In this document: positions 10,601 to 16,696 of the stretch, one piece after another
Numbering within the stretch: position 1 is the first letter of the stretch
How the letters are laid out: every line of letters starts with the position of its first letter
Source of the DNA: Prosthecobacter sp.
GTDB taxonomy: Bacteria > Verrucomicrobiota > Verrucomicrobiia > Verrucomicrobiales > Verrucomicrobiaceae
Assembly (NCBI GenBank): GCA_030827515.1
Contig: JAUREI010000021.1
Span: 1 to 34,341 of the forward strand
DNA length: 34,341 nt
Reading direction: 5' to 3'
Translations under genes and position numbers: made by a program
Notes under the pieces: model-generated
What the model was told of the DNA's origin: nothing
The model's database searches: none
Seen by the model: only the letters and a program-made list of their open reading frames with translations

Positions 10601-10995
10601 GCCACCGCTTCGGCAACGCCGGCGGCATGACCGGCCCCGACCTCACAGGTGCAGGCGGTCGCTACAGCCCGCACGACCTGCTCGACCAGATCATCAACCC
10701 GAGCAAGGAGATCAACGAGCAGTTTGCCCCGATCATCGTCACCAAGAACAGCGGCGAGATTATCAGCGGCGTCGTCGTCAACCTCAGCGGTGACACCGTG
10801 ACGCTGAACACCGACCTCAGCGATCCCGACCAGCGCGCCACGGTCGATCGCAAGGAAGTGAAGAGCATCGAGGTCAGCAAGGTCTCGCCGATGCCGCCCA
10901 TGCTGCTCAACATGCTGACGAAGGACGAGGTCCTCGACCTGCTCGCCTACGTGCTGAGCGGCGGCGACCGCGCCAACGCGATGTTCAAGAACTGA
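7609..10995 (+). CDS. Secreted DUF1080 / beta-propeller / HEAT-like / cytochrome c protein
   Basis: A 1128-aa secreted multidomain protein. Order: signal peptide (residues 1-20, ending VFG-Q); DUF1080 (3-keto-disaccharide hydrolase/LamG-like fold, about 23-225, starting FTPLFNGRDLSGW); a Lys/Ala/Pro linker (about 260-295); a beta-propeller of the sorbosone-dehydrogenase-like type (about 300-680) with an EF-hand-like DSNGDGDLDKAE near residue 408; an alpha-helical HEAT-like region (about 690-960); and a C-terminal cytochrome c with CFACH at 10591-10605 (residue 995) and GGMTGPDLTG, typical of the Planctomycetota/Verrucomicrobiota heme-binding domain. It probably combines carbohydrate binding or cleavage with oxidation and electron transfer outside the cytoplasm. 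I prefer ATG 7609 over the in-frame GTG 7576 because the signal peptide begins there. It ends in a strong terminator. Confidence 0.92.
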   Translation: MKLPSLSALCALLLPLSVFGQDGFTPLFNGRDLSGWEGDPKLWKIEDGAIVGTCSGPDSPEHNTFLIWRGGLVKDFELRATVRVEGDNNSGIQYRSRLLEGFGTWAITGYQCDIHPAVQHTAMTYEEKGRGIFGLNGQSVVLDPAGNRWLVAEHDPVKVDVAQWQEYTIIARGNHLVHQVNGKLTSELTDYDEKGRALEGLLAIQLHRGNANRVFVKDIRIKTLTDAKVIPFEKSNIPSDAQRIEKPVTNNPQGKTPNPAPAPKAGPKAGAKAKAGVKTPAKAAPKAKAARPQAVGPAIGENKATPVGRIKALPGFEVELLYSVPGGDQGSWVALAQDDQGRIYASDQYGDLYRFNAPTAGQPLRQADVKKLPLNIRAINGMVFAYGALYAGVNDYEQKTTSGLYRITDSNGDGDLDKAELLRGFDSKSDHGVHKVLPTPDGKGLYLITGNNAIIESGPHEGTSASSPVAKIWGDDHLLPRMPDGRGHNRHVLAPGGIVYRVDPDGKNFEIFASGFRNIYGGGVNRDGELFTYDADMEYDFNTSWYRPTRVNHVVSGGEYGWRNGAGKYPEFYPDNLPATLNIGPGSPTGTTFGHGAKFPAKYQEAFYVLDWSWGKLYAVHLKPDGASYTATKEEFVTGAPLPLTDAFIGKDGAMYFAIGGRRVQSGLYRVTYTGKESTAPVALTPRPSPLRDLRHQIEAFHGKQDAKAVDAAWTHLNHADRFIRWAARVVLEHQPVATWKDRALQESDAGRQLEALLALARAAGKCPSHRPEDYQPDSAVRDALITALLKLEFAKLTQEQQLTHVRTLEIALHRFGDPDAATVQKLAAQLDAAYPAKTFELNWLLTETLAHLQAPNTAAKALDLIDAAPAQEPQIEFARSLRHLKAGWTPELRTRQLEWFLKAASFRGGASFSKFIEFIRNDSLATFTDAEKTQLAALIEKKPEVKSAYENVGAIFIGRTPTMWTLDQLSAAARDGMKNRDFDNGRKMFGAAACFACHRFGNAGGMTGPDLTGAGGRYSPHDLLDQIINPSKEINEQFAPIIVTKNSGEIISGVVVNLSGDTVTLNTDLSDPDQRATVDRKEVKSIEVSKVSPMPPMLLNMLTKDEVLDLLAYVLSGGDRANAMFKN

Positions 10996-11009
10996 GGTCC
11001 TGCAAATTC

Positions 11010-11046
11010 AGGCCGCCGTTCGTCTTCGACGGGCGGCGGCCTTTTT
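11010..11046 (+). terminator. Rho-independent terminator of the DUF1080-cytochrome gene
   Basis: A 9-bp perfect outer stem (11010-11018 with 11034-11042, arm AGGCCGCCG) encloses an inner CGTC/GACG helix and is followed by five T (11042-11046). It lies 14 bases after the stop codon. Confidence 0.9.
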
Positions 11047-11060
11047 GCGTACCAAGGTGG

Positions 11061-11081
11061 GGCGGGCTGTCTCAGCCCGCC
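11061..11081. repeat. Palindromic repeat element, copy 1
   Basis: A perfect 8-bp stem (GGCGGGCT with AGCCCGCC) and a loop reading GTCTC on the plus strand, GAGAC on the minus strand. It is related to the inverted copy at 11201-11221. Confidence 0.75.
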
Positions 11082-11200
11082 GTGCCGATCGCGCGTGCAA
11101 AACCATCCCCCCGCCTTCTGGCGAAGGCGCTCAGCCCCATCGGGACGTGCTGCGTCGCGTCCGATTTGTCAGCCCAGAATAGCGCCTCACCCCCAAACCC

Positions 11201-11221
11201 GGCGCCCTGAGACAGGACGCC
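11201..11221. repeat. Palindromic repeat element, copy 2, after the rsmB stop
   Basis: GGCGCCCT and AGGACGCC form an 8-bp stem with one mismatch (G-U in RNA) around the loop GAGAC. It has the same size and loop as the element at 11061-11081 but the opposite orientation. It begins 5 bases beyond the rsmB stop codon and may protect or end the rsmB transcript. The 119 bases between the two copies hold no other recognisable feature. Confidence 0.75.
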
Positions 11222-11226
11222 CTACC

Positions 11227-12549
11227 TCAGGCTTCCGCAGCCACCTCCACGGCTTTTCCCACCGACTTGCGTACCAGGCGCGCGGCGTAAAAGCCGTCGT
11301 GGCCGGTCTCGGCGGGATTGAGGAAGAGTTCCTCCTCCAGCGTCCATTCGTCGCCCCGGGTGGCGAGGAAGGCCTGCACCTGACGCTCGTTCTCGGCCGG
11401 CAGCACGGAGCATGTTGCATAGACCAGCTTGCCGCCGGGCTTGACCATGGCGCTGTAGCGCGACAGCAGATCCTGCTGCAGGGCGGTCAGGCGCTCGATC
11501 TCGGCGGGGTGCAGTTTCCACTTGGCGTCCGGATTGCGCCGCAACACGCCCAGGCCCGAGCAGGGCACGTCGAGCAGCAGTCGGTCGGCATAGCCGGCGA
11601 GGCGCTTGAAGGTCTTCGAACTGTCGATCGGCCGCGTCTCAATGAGGTCAGCCCCGGCGCGGGCGGCGCGCTTGCGCAGCTCCTTGAGTTTCCACTCATG
11701 GATGTCGAGGGCGATGATTTTGCCCTTGTTCTGCATGAGCGCCGCGAGGTGGAGCGACTTGCCGCCTGCGCCGGCGCAGGCGTCGACCACCTTCTGCCCG
11801 GGCTCGACCTGAAGGAAGGGCGCGATGCGCTGGGACGAGGCGTCCTGCACCTCGAACAGGCCCTCCTTGAAGGCGGGCAGGCCGAAGACGTTGTAGCGCT
11901 GGGCCATGCGCAGGGCGGTCGGCACGTCGTCGACAGCCTCCGTGACGAACCCGTCCTGGGCCAGGCGCGTCTTCAGGGAGCGACGCTCGGTCTTCAGGGT
12001 GTTGACGCGCAGGAACACCTCCGCGGGCTTGTTCAACTGAGCGCGCACGGCCGGCCAGGCATCGCCAAGCTGGTCCGACAGCAGCGCGTCAAGCCAGTCC
12101 GGCAGCGACGCGCGCACGGCGGGCGACACGTCATCGCCCTGACGCAGGCGCGCCTGCATGGCATCGGCGCGCACGGCATAGAGTTCATCAAAGTCCGGCA
12201 GTTCGTGCCCGGCCTGCAGCCAGTAGGCCGCCCACACCTGCCAGAGCCGTTCCTCGGTGATCGACTCGCGGTCGTCGTGCTCCGCGTCCGGCAGACCGGC
12301 CGCATGCCAGAGCCAGCGCCACCAGCGCACGATGTCATAGACCGCCTCGGCGAACAGCCGGCGGTCGCGACTGCCCCACTTGCGCCGGCGCTTGAAGACG
12401 AACTCGACGCATTTGTCGGCGTAGCGGCGCTCAACAAAGATTTCGCGCAGCGCGCCGATCGTTTCGTCGACGATGAGATGGGGCAGTTTCAGAGCGGTAA
12501 CAGGTTCGGGGTGAACGGACAATTTACGCCCGATTCCGGCCGGTGTCAT
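11227..12549 (-). CDS. rsmB: RsmB/NOL1-type rRNA (cytosine-C5) methyltransferase
   Basis: A 440-aa RsmB/Nop2/Sun family enzyme that methylates C5 of a cytosine in 16S rRNA with S-adenosylmethionine. Visible: EVFLRVNTLK (178-186), VQDASSQ (234-240), SAM motif DACAGAGGKSLHLA (256-269), motif IV DVPCSGLG (C330) and motif VI YATCS (C380). C330 and C380 correspond to the two cysteines needed for product release and catalysis in E. coli RsmB. The N-terminal 160 residues are helical and may replace the NusB-like domain of E. coli RsmB; only weak resemblance is visible (SRDRRLFAEAVYDIVRW, residues 60-76). It follows dnaB by 48 bases on the same strand. The exact target base is not determined by sequence alone; RsmF-type specificity is the alternative. 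Confidence 0.88.
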   Translation of the reverse strand: MTPAGIGRKLSVHPEPVTALKLPHLIVDETIGALREIFVERRYADKCVEFVFKRRRKWGSRDRRLFAEAVYDIVRWWRWLWHAAGLPDAEHDDRESITEERLWQVWAAYWLQAGHELPDFDELYAVRADAMQARLRQGDDVSPAVRASLPDWLDALLSDQLGDAWPAVRAQLNKPAEVFLRVNTLKTERRSLKTRLAQDGFVTEAVDDVPTALRMAQRYNVFGLPAFKEGLFEVQDASSQRIAPFLQVEPGQKVVDACAGAGGKSLHLAALMQNKGKIIALDIHEWKLKELRKRAARAGADLIETRPIDSSKTFKRLAGYADRLLLDVPCSGLGVLRRNPDAKWKLHPAEIERLTALQQDLLSRYSAMVKPGGKLVYATCSVLPAENERQVQAFLATRGDEWTLEEELFLNPAETGHDGFYAARLVRKSVGKAVEVAAEA

Positions 12550-12559
12550 GGGGAAGTCG

Positions 12560-12583
12560 AGGCCCGGGCTCGCAACCGGGCCT
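12560..12583. other. Stem-loop between dnaB and rsmB
   Basis: A perfect 8-bp stem (12560-12567 with 12576-12583, arm AGGCCCGG) with an 8-base loop fills the short space between the two co-directional genes. No T-tract follows in the direction of transcription. It could be an mRNA-processing or partial termination signal. Confidence 0.45.
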
Positions 12584-12597
12584 GGGCACCGTCCCTG

Positions 12598-14130
12598 TTA
12601 CGGCGAATCCGCCTCGGGTTCGTCGGGCATGCGCTCAATGAAGCGCATGGCGTGGTCGATGAAGCGTAGCGGCACGTCGTCGGTGGGGCCGTTGCGGTTC
12701 TTGGCGATAATGAGCACGGCCTGGCCCTTCTTCTTGGCCTCGGCCTCCTCGTCGCCGACGTCCATCTTGGCGCCGGCATAGTCCTCACGGGTGAGCAGTC
12801 CAACCATGTCGGCATCCTGCTCGATCGAGCCGGATTCACGCAGGTCGGAGAGCACCGGCCGCTGCCCCTTGCGCGACTCGACGGCCCGGTTGAGCTGAGC
12901 GAGGACGATGATGGGAACGTTGAGTTCCTTGGCCAGACCCTTCACTCCGGCGGAGATTTCGGCGATTTCGATCTGGCGGTTCTCCTTGCCGCGCTTGCTG
13001 CCCGAGGTCATGAGCTGCAGGTAGTCGATCATGATCATCTCAATGCCATGCAGCTTCTTCAGGCGGCGTGCCTTCGCGCGCATTTCGAGGACGTCGAGAC
13101 CGGGCGTCTCGTCGATCAGGATCGAGGAGCGCTGAAGTTCGCGCGTGGCCTTGGCGAGCGCATCCTGCTGGGCGCGCGAAAGCAGACCACGCGACAGGTC
13201 CTGCATTGAGAGCTGGGCGCGCGAGACGAGCAGGCGTCGCACGAGCATGGTGGCGCTCATTTCCAGGCTGAACACCGCGCAAGGACGGCCGCATTCCACG
13301 GCGATGTGCTCGACGATGTTCATGGCGAGCGAGGTCTTGCCCATCGATGGACGGGCGGCGATGACAAACATTTCCCCGCCCTGCAAGCCGCTGCTCATGC
13401 TGTCGAGCTTGCTGTAGCCGGTCGAGAGACCGCGCAGCTGTCCGGGATGCTCCAGCATGTATTGAATGCTGTCGATGGCCTCGGCGACATGGGCGCTCAG
13501 GCTCTTGATGCCATCCTCCTTGCCGGAGGATTCGCGCACGGCGAGGATGCGCTGCTCGGCGTGATCGACCAGGGTGCCGACATCCTCGTCGATCTGTTCC
13601 TTGCCGTGCTCGTAGGCGTAATGGATGTTCAGTGAGCTGGCGTGGATGAGCTGACGCAGGATGTGCTTGTCCAGCACGATCTTTTTGTAATACGGGTAGT
13701 GCGCCGGCACCGGCACATACGTGAACAGCTCACTGATCGCCGCCGGTCCGCCGACCCGTTCCAGCAACCCCTGGCCGCGCAGGGCGTTGGTAAGGGTGAC
13801 CGGATCAATGGCGAGATGCTTGTCGTCGAACTCAAGCAGCATCTCATACACCGTGCGGTTCGCCTCATGGTAGAAGGCGGCGGCCGGCAGGGTGACACGG
13901 CTGTCGGCAAGGCGCTCGTTGGGATCCTGCAGCAGGCTGGAAATGACGCCCTTTTCCGCCTCGTCACTGAACGGCAGCGCGCGGTTGATGTTGGCCAGCA
14001 GTTCCTCGGCGCTCGGGATCTCGTTGCGCTTGCGGCCGAAGGGGTTGGCTTGCGGCACGGCGTCGGCGCGTGCCGGCAGTTCACCTGGAGCGGCGGCAGC
14101 CTGGGCGAGTTGGGAAGCGGATTCGGCCAT
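12598..14130 (-). CDS. dnaB: Replicative DNA helicase DnaB
   Basis: A 510-aa DnaB. The N-terminal domain (about residues 50-170, ALPFSDEAEKGVISSLLQDP) is followed by a linker and the RecA-like ATPase: GLSTGYSKLDSMSSGLQGGE (235-253), Walker A ARPSMGKTS (259-267), IMIDYLQLM with Walker-B D369, and the late QLNRAVE and DLRESGSIEQDAD motifs. It unwinds DNA ahead of the replisome as a hexamer. No intein is present. The start at 14130 is preceded by GGGGGG, one of very few Shine-Dalgarno-like sequences in the window; an in-frame ATG 12 bases upstream (14142) is an alternative. The frame stays open further upstream but runs into the divergent M50 gene. The N-terminal 45 residues are Ala/Pro-rich. 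Confidence 0.96.
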   Translation of the reverse strand: MAESASQLAQAAAAPGELPARADAVPQANPFGRKRNEIPSAEELLANINRALPFSDEAEKGVISSLLQDPNERLADSRVTLPAAAFYHEANRTVYEMLLEFDDKHLAIDPVTLTNALRGQGLLERVGGPAAISELFTYVPVPAHYPYYKKIVLDKHILRQLIHASSLNIHYAYEHGKEQIDEDVGTLVDHAEQRILAVRESSGKEDGIKSLSAHVAEAIDSIQYMLEHPGQLRGLSTGYSKLDSMSSGLQGGEMFVIAARPSMGKTSLAMNIVEHIAVECGRPCAVFSLEMSATMLVRRLLVSRAQLSMQDLSRGLLSRAQQDALAKATRELQRSSILIDETPGLDVLEMRAKARRLKKLHGIEMIMIDYLQLMTSGSKRGKENRQIEIAEISAGVKGLAKELNVPIIVLAQLNRAVESRKGQRPVLSDLRESGSIEQDADMVGLLTREDYAGAKMDVGDEEAEAKKKGQAVLIIAKNRNGPTDDVPLRFIDHAMRFIERMPDEPEADSP

Positions 14131-14180
14131 GAGACCCCCCATCAGAGGCAGGAAGCCGGGGGCGTCAATCAGAGCAACTC

Positions 14181-14189
14181 TGTGAATAA
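14181..14189 (-). promoter_or_regulatory. DnaA-box match upstream of dnaB
   Basis: The minus strand reads TTATTCACA, matching the DnaA box TTATNCACA exactly, about 50 bases upstream of the dnaB ATG. The rest of 14131-14332, between divergent dnaB and the M50 protease, shows no convincing promoter. A single box does not make an origin. Confidence 0.4.
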
Positions 14190-14332
14190 GCCCCTGTCTG
14201 GGGAATAGCCGATTACGGATTCCAATGGCTGGAACAGCAGGCACCCTCCAACCGCCGGACGATGGCAGCCCCACGGAACGGCAGGCATTTCCGCTTGTGA
14301 CCCCGCGGCCCGTCGGCAATGTGACACACCTC

Positions 14333-14986
14333 ATGCTGCGCTTCCGCATTCTTGGCTTCCCCGTCGCCGTCCATTGGTTCTTCTGGGTCAACATGGCACT
14401 GCTTGGAGGCGCCATCGGCGCCAGCACCCCGGAGGCAATGCGCGCGTTGCTGATGTGGATGGCCGCGGGTTTCGCCTCCATCCTCGTCCATGAACTCGGT
14501 CATGCCCTGGCCATGCGCCACTACGGCGACCGCCATGTCGGCATTCTGCTGTATGCCTTTGGCGGCGTCGCTCAAGGTAGCCGTGGCCTGAGCCGTTCGC
14601 AGGACTTCTACGTCAGCGCCGCCGGCCCCTTCGTGCAGATCGCCGCCGGCGTCGCCGTCTGGTGGCTGCGCGATCTCTGGCAGCCGCCGCCAGGGTTGGT
14701 CCGAACCTTTCTGAATGCCTTTCTGCAGGTCAGCCTGTTCTGGGGCATCCTCAATCTCTTCCCGATCATCCCGCTCGATGGCGGCCACATCGCCCGAGCC
14801 CTGCTCGGGCCACGCCGGCTGCGCATCGCCCTCACCCTCAGTCTGATCTGCGCGGTGGGCGGCGCCCTGTTCTTCCTCCAGACCGGTGGCCTGTTCGCGA
14901 CCGTTTTCTTCGGCATGTTCGCCTTCAACAACTGGAAGGAACTGCAGGGCCAGCCCCAGGTGCCCTGGATGATAGGGCGCGACTGA
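14333..14986 (+). CDS. M50 family site-2-protease-like membrane peptidase
   Basis: A 217-aa integral membrane zinc metalloprotease of the M50/rhomboid-like SpoIVFB type. Zinc motif HELGH is in ASILVHELGHALAMRHYG (about residues 46-62) and the second motif is LFPIIPLDGGH. Several membrane segments are visible: LGFPVAVHWFFWVNMALLGG, an Ala/Val-rich helix after the active site, and ALTLSLICAVGGALFFLQTG. Such enzymes cut membrane-spanning proteins, for example anti-sigma factors, although here the substrate is unknown and nothing in the neighbours identifies it. I chose the ATG at 14333 (MLRFRILGFP), where homologous domains usually begin; an upstream in-frame ATG at 14225 would add 36 residues without family features. 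Neither start has a Shine-Dalgarno. Confidence 0.85.
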   Translation: MLRFRILGFPVAVHWFFWVNMALLGGAIGASTPEAMRALLMWMAAGFASILVHELGHALAMRHYGDRHVGILLYAFGGVAQGSRGLSRSQDFYVSAAGPFVQIAAGVAVWWLRDLWQPPPGLVRTFLNAFLQVSLFWGILNLFPIIPLDGGHIARALLGPRRLRIALTLSLICAVGGALFFLQTGGLFATVFFGMFAFNNWKELQGQPQVPWMIGRD

Positions 14987-15018
14987 GCCCAAACCTGCCG
15001 CGTAGTCATTCCCGTCCC

Positions 15019-16344
15019 ATGAGCGCCCTCGACGACCTCCTCACCTGCCTTCGCTTTCCCAGCGTCTCGACCGACCCCAAGCACCGCGGCGACGTGCGCG
15101 CCTGCGCCGACTGGCTGCTCGCCAAGCTGCGCTCGCTCGGCCTTGACGCCGCGCTCCATGAAACCCCTGGGCACCCGGTGCTGCTGGCCAGGAACGTTCA
15201 CCGTCCCGGCCGGCGCACGGTGCTGTTGTATGGCCACTACGACGTGCAGCCACCCGAACCGCTAGGCGAATGGAAGTCGCCCCCCTTTGAGCCGGTGGTG
15301 CGCGACGGCCGCATCTACGCCCGCGGTGCCACCGACAACAAGGGCCAGCTCATGGCCCATGTCGCCGGCCTCGAGGCGACCCTCGCCGCCCACGGCGACC
15401 TGCCGGTCAACCTGACGATCCTGTTCGAGGGCGAGGAGGAGATTGGCAGCCCGAACCTGCGCCCCTTCCTCGAAGCGCACCGCGACGAACTCGCCTGCGA
15501 CATCGTTGCCATCTCCGACACCGGCATGGTGGCGGCGGGCGTCGGCACCTTCACCTACGGCCTGCGCGGCATCGCCTGCCTGGAAGTGCGCGTGCACGGT
15601 CCCTCGATCGACCTCCACTCCGGCATCTTTGGCGGCACCGTGGCGAATCCGGCCACCGTCGCCGCCCGCTTGGCCGCCTCCCTTCACGACGCCGAGGGCC
15701 GGGTGGCCATCCCGGGTTTTTATGATTCCGTGCGACCGCTCCAGGAATGGGAGCGCGCCGCCTGGGCGGAACTGGGTGACGGTGAGACCGAAACCCTCGA
15801 ACTGACCGGCTCCCCCGCCCTCTTCGGGGAACCCGGTTTCAACGAACGCGAACGCCGATGGGCGCGCCCCACCGCCGAGGTCAACGGCATCGGTGGCGGT
15901 TGGCAGGGTGCCGGGTCAAAGACAGTCATCCCGCGCGAGGCCTTCGTGAAAATCTCCTTCCGCCTCGTGCCCGACCAGGATCCTGCCGCCATTCTCGACC
16001 TGGCGGAACAGCATCTGCGCTCCCAGGCCCCTGCGGGCGTGCGCCTGGAGATCGTGCGCGGCCACACCGGCAGCGCCTATTTGACGGATCCGCAAAGTCA
16101 CCTCGGCCAGGCGGCCTGCCGGGCCCTGGAGAAGACCTTCGGCGGACGCGTGGCACTGATCCGGGAAGGTGGCAGCATTCCCATCGTCCAGGACTTCAAG
16201 CAGGTGCTCGGGGCCGATACCCTGCTGCTCGGCCTGGCCCTACCGGACTGCCAGGCACACGCGCCCAATGAAAACTTCCCGGTGGCCAGTTTTGAAGCCG
16301 GTATCCGCCTAAATCAGGAACTGCTGCGCGAACTGGCGTCCTGA
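15019..16344 (+). CDS. M20 family dipeptidase/metallohydrolase
   Basis: A 441-aa M20 (ArgE/DapE/CNDP-like) peptidase. Metal ligands and motifs in order: GHYDVQPPEP (H73), GATDNKGQ (D106, bridging), FEGEEEIGSPNL (catalytic and metal Glu, about 139-141), ISDTGM and the late AHAPNENF His. The dimerisation domain lies between about 190 and 300 and contains HSGIFGG. These enzymes hydrolyse dipeptides with two zinc ions in the cytoplasm; no signal peptide is seen. The start at 15019 follows the M50 stop by 32 bases; the frame is open further upstream but overlaps the M50 gene. A six-base-pair stem after the stop (16347-16361) is the only candidate end signal. Confidence 0.92.
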   Translation: MSALDDLLTCLRFPSVSTDPKHRGDVRACADWLLAKLRSLGLDAALHETPGHPVLLARNVHRPGRRTVLLYGHYDVQPPEPLGEWKSPPFEPVVRDGRIYARGATDNKGQLMAHVAGLEATLAAHGDLPVNLTILFEGEEEIGSPNLRPFLEAHRDELACDIVAISDTGMVAAGVGTFTYGLRGIACLEVRVHGPSIDLHSGIFGGTVANPATVAARLAASLHDAEGRVAIPGFYDSVRPLQEWERAAWAELGDGETETLELTGSPALFGEPGFNERERRWARPTAEVNGIGGGWQGAGSKTVIPREAFVKISFRLVPDQDPAAILDLAEQHLRSQAPAGVRLEIVRGHTGSAYLTDPQSHLGQAACRALEKTFGGRVALIREGGSIPIVQDFKQVLGADTLLLGLALPDCQAHAPNENFPVASFEAGIRLNQELLRELAS

Positions 16345-16346
16345 AA

Positions 16347-16361
16347 TCGGCCGGCGGCCGA
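16347..16361. other. Short palindrome between convergent genes
   Basis: TCGGCC and GGCCGA form a 6-bp stem around GGC in the 22-base space between the M20 peptidase and the His-rich lipoprotein gene. It has no T-tract and is at best a weak bidirectional end signal. Confidence 0.35.
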
Positions 16362-16366
16362 CCGTC

Positions 16367-16564
16367 TCAGTGCGGCTTGGCCGCCTTCTCGCCATGACCT
16401 TCGGCCGGCTTGGCGTGCCCGTCCTTGGCGTGGCTGTCGCCATGACCGTCGCCATGGGCCTTGTGCATGCCTTCATGCAACACCTGCGTGCTCTCCCACG
16501 AATGCTTGTCGCAGGAAGCGGCGCAGAACAGAAGGGCGAGGGCGGCGAAGGCGGGGACTTTCAT
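16367..16564 (-). CDS. Small His-rich lipoprotein
   Basis: A 65-aa protein I do not recognise. Residues 1-17 form a lipoprotein signal peptide with lipobox AASC (C18). The mature part has nine His in 47 residues, in a Gly/Asp/Lys/His low-complexity tail (HGDGHGDSHAKDGH, then AEGHG and KPH). Such a tail would be expected to bind transition-metal ions such as zinc, nickel or copper at the outer face of a membrane; no metal-transport gene is adjacent. The start at 16564 is chosen because the signal peptide begins there; an in-frame start at 16609 would add 15 polar residues before it. It lies downstream of the heptad repeat at 16661-16688. Confidence 0.7.
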   Translation of the reverse strand: MKVPAFAALALLFCAASCDKHSWESTQVLHEGMHKAHGDGHGDSHAKDGHAKPAEGHGEKAAKPH

Positions 16565-16660
16565 GGTCGTGACGAAGCTTACCGATAGGCGGTTCCCGCG
16601 CCCGCGCAACGCGGTTTTTGCCAGTCGTTGGCACCCTGAATCGCGGACCTCGAATGCCCA

Positions 16661-16688
16661 GTCTCTGAAACCTGGGATTTGAAATCCC
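16661..16688. repeat. Heptad repeat, four units, minus-strand orientation
   Basis: The minus strand reads GGGATTT, CAAATCC, CAGGTTT, CAGAGAC in steps of seven, a degenerate form of the CARRTTT tracts at 2500 and 4032. It also contains the small palindrome GGGATT/AATCCC (16674-16688). It lies in the 132-base space between nnrDE and the His-rich lipoprotein gene. Confidence 0.6.
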
Positions 16689-16696
16689 CTTCCGGG

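Noticed and set aside
7585-10674. Two long minus-strand frames (about 498 and 478 codons) opposite the DUF1080-cytochrome gene
   Set aside because: No recognisable domains; they mirror the codon pattern of the real gene.
12560-12583. Rho-independent terminator of dnaB
   Set aside because: The stem is good but no T-tract follows, and rsmB begins immediately after; kept only as a stem-loop.
14131-14332. Possible replication origin beside dnaB
   Set aside because: Only one DnaA-box match and no clear AT-rich unwinding region were found.
16367-16609. Longer start (16609) for the His-rich lipoprotein
   Set aside because: It would place 15 polar residues before the lipoprotein signal peptide.
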